Position numbers and translations under genes: made by a program. Below are positions 55,584 to 64,000 of a DNA stretch of 64,000 nt, piece after piece. Each line of letters opens with the position of its first letter. The first letter of the stretch is position 1. Origin of the DNA: Boseongicola sp. (lineage in GTDB: Bacteria > Pseudomonadota > Alphaproteobacteria > Rhodobacterales > Rhodobacteraceae); contig JAPPCV010000147.1 in the NCBI GenBank assembly GCA_028824715.1, forward strand, positions 18,880 through 82,879, read 5' to 3'. The notes below the pieces were generated by a model. The model saw nothing but the letters and a program-made list of their open reading frames with translations, had not been told where the DNA came from and ran no database searches.

Positions 55584-58500
55584 TTGGATTCTGACCTGCA
55601 CTTGCCTCACGACGGCGAACGGGTCGCAGCTTCTCAAAGGGTGCAACGAGTGGAGCATCATATCGAAATCTATCATGGAACCTGGATTCCGCGGCCAGCA
55701 GACGAGTTTGACAATGCTGGCCAATTCGTCTTCTGGGTTGAAACGTCGGAGAACGGAAAGGGAAGGCCGAAGCCTGGACAGCACCCCTCCCATCTCTCCG
55801 ATGCCACCCGTCTGGACAGTTTCCTTGCGTCCGACCTGGGACTCGGTCGGGCGGCCGTCGAAGCCGCCTGTCCTGAACCGGGTGCGTTCCGTGCGACAAT
55901 GCCAAGCGCCAACGGAAAGCCGCTGCCGAGCCTTGAGATGGCCCAGCTGTCCGGCGAATACCTGCCCGACAAGTTCGAGTGGAACGACTGGGACATCAGC
56001 GGGATCGCCCTCGGCAATCCGCTTGCCTTCCTTCGCGAGCTGCAATTCCTTTCGAGTTTTGCCGAAACCGATTTCCGGATCGGTCATGACCTGAAGTTCT
56101 GGATCCAGTACGCTCAGCAGCTGCGCGCAATGGTCCGCCAGCACCAGTTCCTGCCCGTCATTAAGTGCTGCCAGCCCAAGAAGGGCCGAACGCAGCCAAA
56201 GTACGTGGCCGGATGGGCTCCGGCCGACAGTCTCTACGAGCGCAGCCTGCGCGAGTTTGCCGCCGCGATGCCTGCCGTATGCACGCTTGTAAGGTGCGAA
56301 GGGAACGGGCGCACGAACGGCAAGGCACCAGTGTCCACCCTCGACAGAACCGACCTGCTTCGGCAGTTTTCCGAGCAGCAGGTCGACATGCTGGTCTCCG
56401 GCACCCCTTTCTCGAAGTCATTCCTGAATCCGCTCAAGGACAGTTGGTTCGCTGGAGCATTGGCACAGACGTTGGCAAGCCGGATTTCGGCGGGAATCGA
56501 TCCCCCGAGTCCTGACGAAGCGGATGTCGCCAACTGGCTTGCATGGCAGAGGAAGATTCTCGGCCAGGCACGGCACACGGGATTCTCGCTTGGATTTCGC
56601 TTGAACCAGGACGACGGCGGCAACGACGATCGTTGGCGCGTCGGGTTCTTCGTGTCCTGCAACGAGGATCCATCTCTATCGGTGGACCTTGCGGAATGGT
56701 GGCCGATGTCTCAACGCAAGAAAGACGACTGGCAGAAGCGCTTTGGTCGGCAGTTTGAACGCAATCTGCTTGTCAGTCTTGGACAGGCCGGACGGATCTG
56801 TCCGTTGCTCTGGCAGGGCATGGAAACCGCGACGCCGACCGGGGTCGATATTGACCTCGACACGGCATACGAATTCCTGAAGGACGATGCACTTGTGCTT
56901 GAATCCGCAGGATACCGCATCGTCCTGCCGAGTTGGTGGACGCCGAAGGGACGCAGACGGGCGCGTTTGCGTGTCAGGGCCAGCGGTGCAGGCGGTCAGC
57001 CCCAGCAGCCAAGCCCCGCTTCGGGACTGCTGAACCTGGATTCACTGGTCAAGTACGACTACGAACTCTCCATAGACGGCGAACCCGTGACCGAGGACGA
57101 GTGGAGGACGCTGCTCGAAGCCAAGTCGCCTCTCGTGAAGTTCCGCGGCGAATGGATGGAGATCGATCACCGGCGAATGTCCGAGACGCTTGAACTCTGG
57201 CGGAACCGGGAAGAGGGCGCCGGCGTTGAATTCAGCCAGTTGATCAAGGACATGGCTGAAGCTGATCCGGACACGGAGGAGTTTGTCTTCGATGACGTCC
57301 TGGGCGAAGTCCTCAAGGGCCTGCAGAGTCTGGAGAGCATTGAACCGATGGGCAACCCTGCCGGGATGCGCGGCGACCTGCGAGCTTACCAGAAAACGGG
57401 GCTTGCGTGGCTGGCGCGGCAGGAACGGCTTGGCCTGAACCCGTGCTTGGCCGATGACATGGGCCTGGGCAAGACCGTCCAGCTGATTGCATTGCTGCTT
57501 CACGAGAGGCAGCACGAAGGGGCGACGCCGGACACCCGGGTCCAGCCCACGCTTCTGGTCGCTCCGACATCCGTGCTCAGCAGCTGGAAGAGGGAAGCAG
57601 AGAAGTTCGCGCCCAGGCTGAAATGTCACATTCACCATGGCCCGGACAGGGTTCGCGACCGCGCAGGCTTTGCCAAGTCGGTTTCGGGCCTCGACCTGAT
57701 CGTGACGTCTTTCAACCTCGCCCGCTCGGACAAGGAAACTCTCAATGCCGTGCGATGGCGGCGAGTTGTCATCGACGAGGCGCAGAACATCAAGAACCCG
57801 AAATCTGCGCAGGCAAAGGCGATCTTCTCGCTTTCCGGCACCCACCGCATTGCCATGACGGGGACGCCGGTCGAGAACAGGCTCATGGACATGTGGTCCC
57901 TGTTCCGGTTTCTCAACCCGGGCTACCTTGGCACGGAAGTGCAGTTCAGGCGCGCTTACGAAGTTCCGATCCAGCGGGAGAACGACCAGGTCCGCACCAG
58001 GCAACTGCAGCAGCTTGTCCAGCCGTTCATTCTCCGTCGCCTGAAGTCCGACAAGTCGATCATCGACGACCTGCCCGACAAGGTCGAACAGAAGGTCTAC
58101 TGCAACCTTACCAAAGAGCAGGCATCGCTGTACCAGGCTGTGGTCGAAGACGTTGAGGACAGGATCGCTGAGTCCGAGGGGATGGCCCGGCGCGGGTTGA
58201 TCCTGTCGACGCTGATGAAGCTGAAGCAGGTCTGCAATCATCCAGCGCAATTCCTCCAGGACGAAAGCGCCTTTGAAGAGAGCCGTTCGCACAAGCTGGC
58301 CCGCATGAACGAAATGATCGAGGAGGCCCTGCTGGAATCCGCCAGCCTTCTTGTGTTCACTCAGTTCACCGAAATCGGCGAGCGGCTGGAGTCCCTGTTC
58401 CGGGAGCGGCATTCATGCCCCGTGCATTACCTGCATGGCGGCACCACCAGACGACGCAGGGAGAAGATGATTGAGAGCTTCCAGGATCCGGATTCGCCCG

Positions 58501-58832
58501 CCGGGATCTTTGTTCTGTCGCTGCGGGCGGGCGGGGTCGGAATCACGCTGACCCAGGCAAGTCATGTCTTCCACTTCGACCGTTGGTGGAACCCGGCGGT
58601 CGAGGATCAAGCCACGGATCGCGCCTACAGGATCGGCCAGCAGAAGACGGTGTTCGCACACAAGATGGTGACGCTGGGGACGCTTGAAGAGCGCATCGAC
58701 GAATTGATCGAATCGAAGAAGGCTCTCGCCGAGAACATCGTCGGCGCCGACGAGAGCTGGCTGACGGAAATGGACAACGACGCATTTCGGAAGCTGATCT
58801 CCCTGAATCGCCAGAACATTGTGGAGGCTTGA
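55584..58832 (+). CDS. SNF2-family DNA-dependent ATPase/helicase
   Basis: 1082-aa SWI2/SNF2 ATPase. The N-terminal 550 residues contain the bacterial SNF2-associated region (IYHGTWIPRP, LPSWWTPKGRRRARLRV). Walker A is ADDMGLGKTVQLIALL near residue 622, the Walker B box DEAQNIKNPKSAQ near 731, and the second RecA lobe SLRAGGVGITLTQA and RAYRIGQQKTV near 978-1025. The start is TTG 55584, or GTG 55650 which has AAAGGG upstream; no ATG is available. It translocates on double-stranded DNA to remodel protein-DNA complexes. The SWIM protein gene follows by 2 bp. Confidence 0.92.
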   Translation: MDSDLHLPHDGERVAASQRVQRVEHHIEIYHGTWIPRPADEFDNAGQFVFWVETSENGKGRPKPGQHPSHLSDATRLDSFLASDLGLGRAAVEAACPEPGAFRATMPSANGKPLPSLEMAQLSGEYLPDKFEWNDWDISGIALGNPLAFLRELQFLSSFAETDFRIGHDLKFWIQYAQQLRAMVRQHQFLPVIKCCQPKKGRTQPKYVAGWAPADSLYERSLREFAAAMPAVCTLVRCEGNGRTNGKAPVSTLDRTDLLRQFSEQQVDMLVSGTPFSKSFLNPLKDSWFAGALAQTLASRISAGIDPPSPDEADVANWLAWQRKILGQARHTGFSLGFRLNQDDGGNDDRWRVGFFVSCNEDPSLSVDLAEWWPMSQRKKDDWQKRFGRQFERNLLVSLGQAGRICPLLWQGMETATPTGVDIDLDTAYEFLKDDALVLESAGYRIVLPSWWTPKGRRRARLRVRASGAGGQPQQPSPASGLLNLDSLVKYDYELSIDGEPVTEDEWRTLLEAKSPLVKFRGEWMEIDHRRMSETLELWRNREEGAGVEFSQLIKDMAEADPDTEEFVFDDVLGEVLKGLQSLESIEPMGNPAGMRGDLRAYQKTGLAWLARQERLGLNPCLADDMGLGKTVQLIALLLHERQHEGATPDTRVQPTLLVAPTSVLSSWKREAEKFAPRLKCHIHHGPDRVRDRAGFAKSVSGLDLIVTSFNLARSDKETLNAVRWRRVVIDEAQNIKNPKSAQAKAIFSLSGTHRIAMTGTPVENRLMDMWSLFRFLNPGYLGTEVQFRRAYEVPIQRENDQVRTRQLQQLVQPFILRRLKSDKSIIDDLPDKVEQKVYCNLTKEQASLYQAVVEDVEDRIAESEGMARRGLILSTLMKLKQVCNHPAQFLQDESAFEESRSHKLARMNEMIEEALLESASLLVFTQFTEIGERLESLFRERHSCPVHYLHGGTTRRRREKMIESFQDPDSPAGIFVLSLRAGGVGITLTQASHVFHFDRWWNPAVEDQATDRAYRIGQQKTVFAHKMVTLGTLEERIDELIESKKALAENIVGADESWLTEMDNDAFRKLISLNRQNIVEA

Positions 58833-58834
58833 TC

Positions 58835-59671
58835 ATGGCCAAGATGACCCGGACCTGGTGGGGCGAGGTCTTTCTGGACGTCCTTGCAATGAGCATGGAC
58901 GTGGGTCGACTCAAGCGGGGTCGGGCCTATTCCGGCCCGAACCGGCTCCTGGAATTCTCCATCAGCAAGGGCGTGGCCCGGGCCACGTTGCGTGGCAACA
59001 TCAATCATTATTTCGGTGTCTACGAGGAGCCTCGATACAAGGTGACAGTCAAGTTGCGACAGTTCACCTCGACCGAATGGCAAGGGATCTCGGAGATGAT
59101 CTCCAACAATGCCGCCTGCCTGTCCCAATTGCTCATGAACGAGATGCCGACGGCGATCGAGGACGCACTTTCCGATTCCGGAAAGTCCCTGCTGCCAAGG
59201 TCACGGGACGAACTCATCAGCAAGTGCTCGTGCCCTGACTGGGCTTCGCCCTGCAAGCACGTAGCAGGCGTCTACTACAAGATCGCCTCGTTGCTTGATC
59301 GCGACCCGATGCTGCTCTTCGAGTTGCGCGGTCTTGAGTACTCGATGCTTCGCGAAAAGCTCGCAAGTTCGCCCTTGGGGCAGGCGCTCATCGACGAGCA
59401 GGCCGAAGAGGAAGGATGCCTCGACCTTCCCTCGCACCGCTATACGGAACCGAGAGGAACGCCTGCAGCAGGCATTGACGTCAAGACATATTGGAGGGGT
59501 GAACAGCCGCTCCCATCGGTTGACGCGTTGAGCGGGTCCCCGCCGACACCTGCCGTTCTGGCCAAGAAGGGAGGAGATCTCCCGGCGTTTTGGCACCTGG
59601 ACCGGTCCTTCATCGGAGTCATGGAGGACGTGTGCGTCCGCATTGTGCGGGAGAACCGGATTTCCCTGTAG
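58835..59671 (+). CDS. SWIM zinc-finger protein, partner of the SNF2 ATPase
   Basis: 278-aa protein with a SWIM zinc finger, CSCPDWASPCKHVAGVYY (CxC...CxH), near residues 130-147. The N-terminus TRTWWGEVFLDVLA is shared by bacterial SWIM proteins that always pair with SNF2 ATPases, such as the B. subtilis YwqA/YwqB pair. ATG 58835 lies 2 bp after the SNF2 stop with GGAGG upstream. It probably binds DNA or the ATPase and directs its action; role in repair, transcription or phage defence is not settled. Confidence 0.9.
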   Translation: MAKMTRTWWGEVFLDVLAMSMDVGRLKRGRAYSGPNRLLEFSISKGVARATLRGNINHYFGVYEEPRYKVTVKLRQFTSTEWQGISEMISNNAACLSQLLMNEMPTAIEDALSDSGKSLLPRSRDELISKCSCPDWASPCKHVAGVYYKIASLLDRDPMLLFELRGLEYSMLREKLASSPLGQALIDEQAEEEGCLDLPSHRYTEPRGTPAAGIDVKTYWRGEQPLPSVDALSGSPPTPAVLAKKGGDLPAFWHLDRSFIGVMEDVCVRIVRENRISL

Positions 59672-60643
59672 GAAATCCGGGAAACCGCCTGAGCGCCTTG
59701 TCGCCATCGAATTCCGAGCGCTGCCTCACGCCCAAGAAACAAGCGCAGCATGCCACGGGATTGGACCGAGAATTTGCGTATTTTCTTGCTTTGTTTCGAT
59801 GATTCGGGCATGCGCCACGCGGCGGGTGGAAAGGTCGAAATCCAAGTCGGATCATCGTGTTGATTGAAGTTTGCATGTTCGGCTTCGTGCCTTGCACGTT
59901 TCACGGCAACTTGGGCCGCCTTCGGGCGGCGGGCGTGGAAGTTGCGCTCGATGCGGATTTTGCAATGAAACGACTGTCCATACCGTATCTGACTGGAATC
60001 GTTAAAATATTATTCTATCCTTGGTCCGCTGATACAGCGTGTCAACACTATTGCTACACGGCGCTTCGGCGGCAAAGGTAAGCGTTCGGTCAAGCCGTGG
60101 AAGGTAGTCGGGAATCACGCTGTGAACTGCCACAACTGTCGGACGTTGCTCGATCATGAAGATCAATTTCGCCGCCGAACTACAGCTCCTCCATGAATGC
60201 AAGGTCGAAGTCTCGCTCGTTGCAAGAGATCCTGATGATCAGTTCGTTCAAGGCAATTCATCTCCCTGCTTTCGAGCCACCCGGCATTCCCCACATTCCT
60301 GCCAAGGCGCATATGGCAGCTCAGGAACGAGGTTGCCATTCGCCATCACGCTTGAGCGCCTCCACACTCTTCCTTCCGGTCACGGCATGTTAGGTCCAGA
60401 TTGCTCAAGATCAGGAAATCGGTCTGTACTGCATTGGAGAATGTTCACTTTTGCCAAGCACTGGTCCTCTCCCGCACCGACATCCCCGCAGCAAGTGCGC
60501 AGCAATTGCGTGTTGGAAGTGACTCTCGGGCCACGGCTCGGCCGTGATGTGCAACAGGTGCCGCTCACGTCCTGGAACCGTATTGCAAGCCCTCAGGTTC
60601 GATGTCGCCGATCTCTCCTGCAGAACCGCGTCTTCCATGAGGC
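59672..60643. other. 970-bp gap with no recognised gene
   Basis: No frame in this gap has a family signature. A notably A+T-rich patch at 60000-60060 contrasts with the flanks. No tRNA fold or paired inverted repeats were found. It may be remnant or regulatory DNA. Confidence 0.4.
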
Positions 60644-61897
60644 TCACCGCTTCCCGAGCTCGTGCATGACTTGCTCGTTCCCTTCAAGTCTCATCCCTTG
60701 CCGCCAGAACCGATGGATGTAGCTGACGCAGAGTGTGATCGTCCTGCTCGAGCGGCTCCACCATGCCGTTCTCGGACAGTTCTCGATGTGCAGGGAAACA
60801 GGCTCGGGCCAGTCGAACCTGCGCAGGTCGGAAAGGGCGGCGTCCACGAGACCAGAGAGGCCCTGCACCGTCCTGTCCTCGATGTCGTCCGCCACAATCA
60901 GGACGACGTTCTCTGATGCCTTGCCTTCCGGCAGGGCGTGTTGCTCGATAACCGCGGCCCAGCCACGAAACTGGTCGGGCGCGGTGTCCGCGCAGTCGCG
61001 CAGGTCCCGCTCCGAAAACCCGAGCCACTCGATGCGTGCAAGGTGGTCCTTCGGGCTTGAGCCGTACAGCAGGCACGCCGCCTGGTAGGCCCGGCGAATG
61101 TCAAGAAGGTGCTCGCCCTTGAAGTCGTAGTCCTCCCGCAGGACCTCGCTGTCCTCCAGCAGCCACGACCTCACCCGGTCCATGACGATGGCCGGGCCGT
61201 CCGCCTTCCTGGTCGTCAGGATCCATGACGTCGCAAAGCTGTCGGCCATGGCTTCCTCGTTGGCCAGGACGGGGAGCCGGAACTCCCTGATCAGTGCGTG
61301 CGCCATTTCGTGCGCAAGCACGTGTCTCGCAACGTTCATGCTGAACGCCGAAACCGGGGCCGCATCGTCGGGGTCCGCGCTTCGCATCGGCGTGTAGATG
61401 TCGGCTTCCAGGCCAATGGCGGCCGCCTCGAACGCCTCGGCCCAGCTGTCTGCGGCAAGCGGCCCTCGCATGCTTTTGCGCAGAGACGGCATGAGCGCGT
61501 CACGCCAGACGTTCCAGACCGGGCCGTCAGCGTGGAAGGACATCTGCCGCCTCGCGGTGTTGACATACACGAGAACGCGATCCTCGCCGCCCGGGCGTGA
61601 CGCGAACAGGCTTTCCGCGACGGCATGCAAGTGATCCGCCAGGGGTGTCGTGATCTCCGCATCGCTTAGGCAGAAGAACGTGCCCACGTCGTACTGTCTG
61701 CTCAGCCTGCCAGCCCTGGCATTGAGCTCCGCCAGCCGATCGGTGCCGATCTGGCCGGACACATCGCTCATGTGGCCTTCAAGCTCGCAGTCGATGTCCG
61801 CCTCGGCCCGAACTTCGGCTGCGGTCACTCCAACGAGAGCGACTGACATTGCAATGAGCATGGCAAGCTTGAAAGACTCGCCCGGCACCGTGCGCAT
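60644..61897 (-). CDS. Secreted TPM-domain plus DUF4344-type putative zinc metallopeptidase
   Basis: 417-aa exported protein. Signal peptide SFKLAMLIAMSVALVGVTA. Residues about 30-130 resemble a TPM (TLP18.3/Psb32) domain (LSRQYDVGTFFCLSDAEI, VYVNTARRQMSFHAD). The second half has HEMAH in HVLAHEMAHALIREF and a downstream NEEAMADSFATSWI, the zinc-binding pattern of DUF4344 putative metallopeptidases (HExxH...E). ATG 61897 follows AAAGGA; ATG 61918 is an alternative. Acts in the periplasm or outside; substrate unknown. No neighbour suggests its job. Confidence 0.72.
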   Translation of the reverse strand: MRTVPGESFKLAMLIAMSVALVGVTAAEVRAEADIDCELEGHMSDVSGQIGTDRLAELNARAGRLSRQYDVGTFFCLSDAEITTPLADHLHAVAESLFASRPGGEDRVLVYVNTARRQMSFHADGPVWNVWRDALMPSLRKSMRGPLAADSWAEAFEAAAIGLEADIYTPMRSADPDDAAPVSAFSMNVARHVLAHEMAHALIREFRLPVLANEEAMADSFATSWILTTRKADGPAIVMDRVRSWLLEDSEVLREDYDFKGEHLLDIRRAYQAACLLYGSSPKDHLARIEWLGFSERDLRDCADTAPDQFRGWAAVIEQHALPEGKASENVVLIVADDIEDRTVQGLSGLVDAALSDLRRFDWPEPVSLHIENCPRTAWWSRSSRTITLCVSYIHRFWRQGMRLEGNEQVMHELGKR

Positions 61898-62791
61898 GCC
61901 TTTCCTTTCGATTCGCATTGCTGCTTCGCTCAAGGCCCGCGTCCTGGAAGGGTGCGTGCTGCACATCGAAATGTCTCCGTTCCTTCAAGTCACAGGTCGC
62001 CCTGCATTCCGGCGGTCTTCGTCTTGCTATCAGCCTGCCACCGGACTGGTTCGAACCCCGGGATTCGCGGCTCCACGAACGCCGGCAACCGATCCGCAAT
62101 TCCCCGACGACGATTCACACACCGCCGCATGTGGCACTGCAAGGGCGCATTTTGGCCAAGGCTGCATGGCGTGCCATGGCTTGAATCCGCAGCGCTGGAT
62201 CTTTCGGCAACCGCCTTCGCGACGCCGGCAGACTTCCGGTCAGGGACTGTAGGTCTGCATCCATTCCAGATCGATGCCAAAACGCTTTCGGAACGGCATG
62301 CTGCCGGATTCCCGCCTTCCGGCCGTTGCTTGCCCGGCAACCGGCTGGCAAACGGTTGGCAAGCAAGACGATTCGATCTTCCGTCGCCTTCCGGCTTCTC
62401 GCGCCATTGGCGAAGGCGTAGCCGTTCACCTCTCCTTGAATTGCCAATCATCGCGATTTGCCGTGAGCCTTGGAGGGCCATGTCGCTCGCTCGACAGAGA
62501 TCACGGCACGTGACAATATTGCCCGGCGGCCGCCCATTTCCGCGCGCGAGACGGCCACAAAGCCCGGCGACAATTTGAGGTGCCGTGACAGATTTCAGGA
62601 CGGAAGGGAATAGCCGGCTGCATCGGGAACCAGGCGATCAAGGATACCCCTATCCGGCTCAGTCAGGACATGGAAAACTCCGAAACTCTGTTTGGTCCGG
62701 TTGAGCATCGTCAGCCAGTACACCCTCCAGACCAAGATGCTCAAGACCGCGAGGAGCGGGAACTGCCGTGCGGCGGTTCACTGCTCGCCTG
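61898..62791. other. 890-bp gap; 9-bp inverted repeat near its right end
   Basis: No gene recognised. TTGAGCATC (62701-62709) and GATGCTCAA (62736-62744) form a 9-bp inverted repeat 48 bp beyond the stop of the autotransporter-type gene; with a 26-base loop it is a weak candidate terminator for that gene. Confidence 0.35.
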
Positions 62792-64000
62792 TCACCACCT
62801 CCATTCGACCCCGGCACCCACGGCACTTCCAGCCTCTCCCGTCCCCGGCTCGGCCCAGAGGTCGACCGTCACGTCCTCAGCGTGTGCACCCTCGGGCCCG
62901 ATCCTGTAGCCCGTACGCACCTCGCCCTTCGTGCCAATCGTCCCGGACGCGCGCGCGTAGGGGCCGCCGACCATGCCCCTGCCCATCGAAGTCCCGTGCG
63001 CGGCCTCGGCGCTCCACGCGCCGCCGCCACCGTTCCCGGCGTCGGGGAAGACGGACGGGTCCAGCAGCGCGGCGACGCCGCCAGAGGACGCGCCGCCGTG
63101 GCTCCGCGACAGGCGCGCCGACCAGCCGCGCCCCGTGTCCGGGCGCGGGTCCCAGGCGAGGTCGAGCGACGTCCCCCAGTCGTCGAGGTCGTCGCTCTCG
63201 TGGGCAAGGAGCTTCCGTGCGGACAAACCAAGCGAGAGACCGGAGTGCGGGTCGCGCCACGTCACGCCGCCGCCCGCCTCGACCCCGAATCCGGTTTCCG
63301 CGTCCCCGCCGTCATGGCGGAGGCCGAGCTCCAGCCTGGGCGACAGGCTGCTGCCGCCGTCCAGCGCCATGGTCCAGCTTCCCTCCAGGCCGAGCAGAAG
63401 CCTCGACGTGTCGGAACCGGAGGCGGCGAGCTGGCCCGTACGCTCCGAATCCGTCCGCGTCCAGAGCGCGTCCGAGGTCACCGCCAGTGACAGGCCGCCA
63501 TGGGGCAGCAGTTCGCCCCGCAGCCCCGCCGCCGCCATCGACCAGTCGATGCCCGAAACGAGCGTCCCGCCGGTCTCTGGCCGCAATGTCATCTCGCCCG
63601 TGCCGCGTCCCAAGGCGGCCCAGAGCCGCATCCGCTCGGAGGCCTGCAGCGCCGCATAGGGCACCGCCGCCGTGAGCGAGACCTCCATCGTGCCGTCGCC
63701 CTCGCGAACGGCGCCGTCGCAGAGGACCTGTCGCGTGTCCGCGTCCAGTGGCTGTGCGCAGTGCACGGAGCCGGCCCCGGAATCCGCGTAGCCGCCCTCG
63801 CCGGAAGACGAGAGGAGCGCTAGGCCCGCCAGCCACCGCCCCCGCGCGTGGTCCGCGCCCAGCATCAGCGTCACCGCCTCGCCGTCCAGCGAGAAGGTCC
63901 CCGCCCGTCCGTCGAATCCGGTGACAGCCGCCCGGCCCCAGAAGGCCGTCGTGCCGCCCGCACCGTCAGTCCCCGTCGTCAGCGTGAAGGCCGTCCCGGC
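62792..64000 (-). CDS. Autotransporter beta-domain protein, 5' part beyond the window
   Basis: At least 402 residues, open to the window end, of an outer-membrane beta-barrel of the autotransporter type. Alternating beta-strand pattern with repeats such as LLGLEGSWTMALDGGSSLSP, LGLRHDGGDAETGFGVEAG and the C-terminal GAGVEWRW ending in an aromatic residue, as required for barrel assembly. The frame has a GTG at 63874 but is open above it (TAFWGRAAVTGFDG...), so the true start is off the window. The barrel would display or anchor an N-terminal passenger not seen here. Confidence 0.85.
   Translation of the reverse strand, partial: AGTAFTLTTGTDGAGGTTAFWGRAAVTGFDGRAGTFSLDGEAVTLMLGADHARGRWLAGLALLSSSGEGGYADSGAGSVHCAQPLDADTRQVLCDGAVREGDGTMEVSLTAAVPYAALQASERMRLWAALGRGTGEMTLRPETGGTLVSGIDWSMAAAGLRGELLPHGGLSLAVTSDALWTRTDSERTGQLAASGSDTSRLLLGLEGSWTMALDGGSSLSPRLELGLRHDGGDAETGFGVEAGGGVTWRDPHSGLSLGLSARKLLAHESDDLDDWGTSLDLAWDPRPDTGRGWSARLSRSHGGASSGGVAALLDPSVFPDAGNGGGGAWSAEAAHGTSMGRGMVGGPYARASGTIGTKGEVRTGYRIGPEGAHAEDVTVDLWAEPGTGEAGSAVGAGVEWRW

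Noticed and set aside
62701..62744. 9-bp inverted repeat as a firm terminator
   Set aside because: The loop is 26 bases and there is no U-tract; listed only as a weak candidate.
62692..63675. 327-codon plus-strand Arg/Pro-rich frame
   Set aside because: It is antisense to the autotransporter barrel and has only low-complexity composition.

Overview
The window looks like chromosomal DNA from a GC-rich alphaproteobacterium, most likely of the Rhodobacterales (Roseobacter-like) type. The pointers are a compact leucine-degradation operon, a taurine-type ABC transporter with an FAD amine oxidase beside it, TRAP transporters, many small-molecule catabolic operons and a large autotransporter-type beta-barrel gene. 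These assignments rest on motif and family recognition; no database search was run. No rRNA, tRNA or CRISPR array was seen.

Layout. 1-6.75 kb: leucine/isovalerate catabolism on the plus strand (mccB, a macrodomain gene, mccA, HMG-CoA lyase, methylglutaconyl-CoA hydratase, thiolase). 6.8-7.8 kb: a HepT/MntA (HEPN/MNT) toxin-antitoxin pair whose toxin gene carries an early amber stop. 8.4-9.8 kb: rmuC. 10.1-15.9 kb: an FAD amine/amino-acid oxidase divergent from a taurine-type transporter whose permease has a long extra N-terminal part. 16-23.3 kb: two divergent operons for a sugar acid or hydroxyacid (UxaA-type dehydratase, SDR, DenD-like dehydrogenase, aminotransferase, beta-hydroxyacid dehydrogenase; FAH-family hydrolase and 2-hydroxyacid dehydrogenase). 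23.6-27.4 kb: an AbrB/Doc toxin-antitoxin pair and an AbiEii-type nucleotidyltransferase pair, the latter lying between an intact dienelactone hydrolase gene and a decayed copy of it. 28.4-31 kb: a cytochrome P450 and an aldo/keto reductase.

31.3-46.1 kb is a LacI-controlled island. It holds a membrane hydroxylase, a CUT2 sugar/polyol ABC transporter with two binding proteins, three permeases and one single-domain ATPase, then IolG/MocA-like, IolE/MocC-like, MocD-like, MocE-like and PanB-like genes. It resembles inositol or rhizopine (moc) catabolism. Its 3' half is decaying: the desaturase has lost histidines of all its iron-binding boxes, the ferredoxin reductase and an isomerase survive as fragments, and two further dehydrogenase genes are frameshifted. 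The second binding-protein gene also has an apparent frameshift right after its start codon.

46.7-53.8 kb: a TRAP transporter, remnants of mobile elements, a DadA-like FAD oxidase and an Asp/Glu-racemase-family gene, probably one uptake-and-oxidation module for a (D-)amino acid or related acid. 54-59.7 kb: an IS30 remnant, a small conserved gene, a DUF2786-like gene, and a SNF2 ATPase with its SWIM zinc-finger partner. 60.6-64 kb: a secreted TPM/DUF4344-type putative metallopeptidase and the 3' part of an autotransporter beta-domain gene that runs off the end. The number of pseudogenes, IS remnants and toxin-antitoxin pairs suggests a genome undergoing decay, possibly host-associated, although several of the frameshifts fall in short homopolymers and could be sequencing errors.
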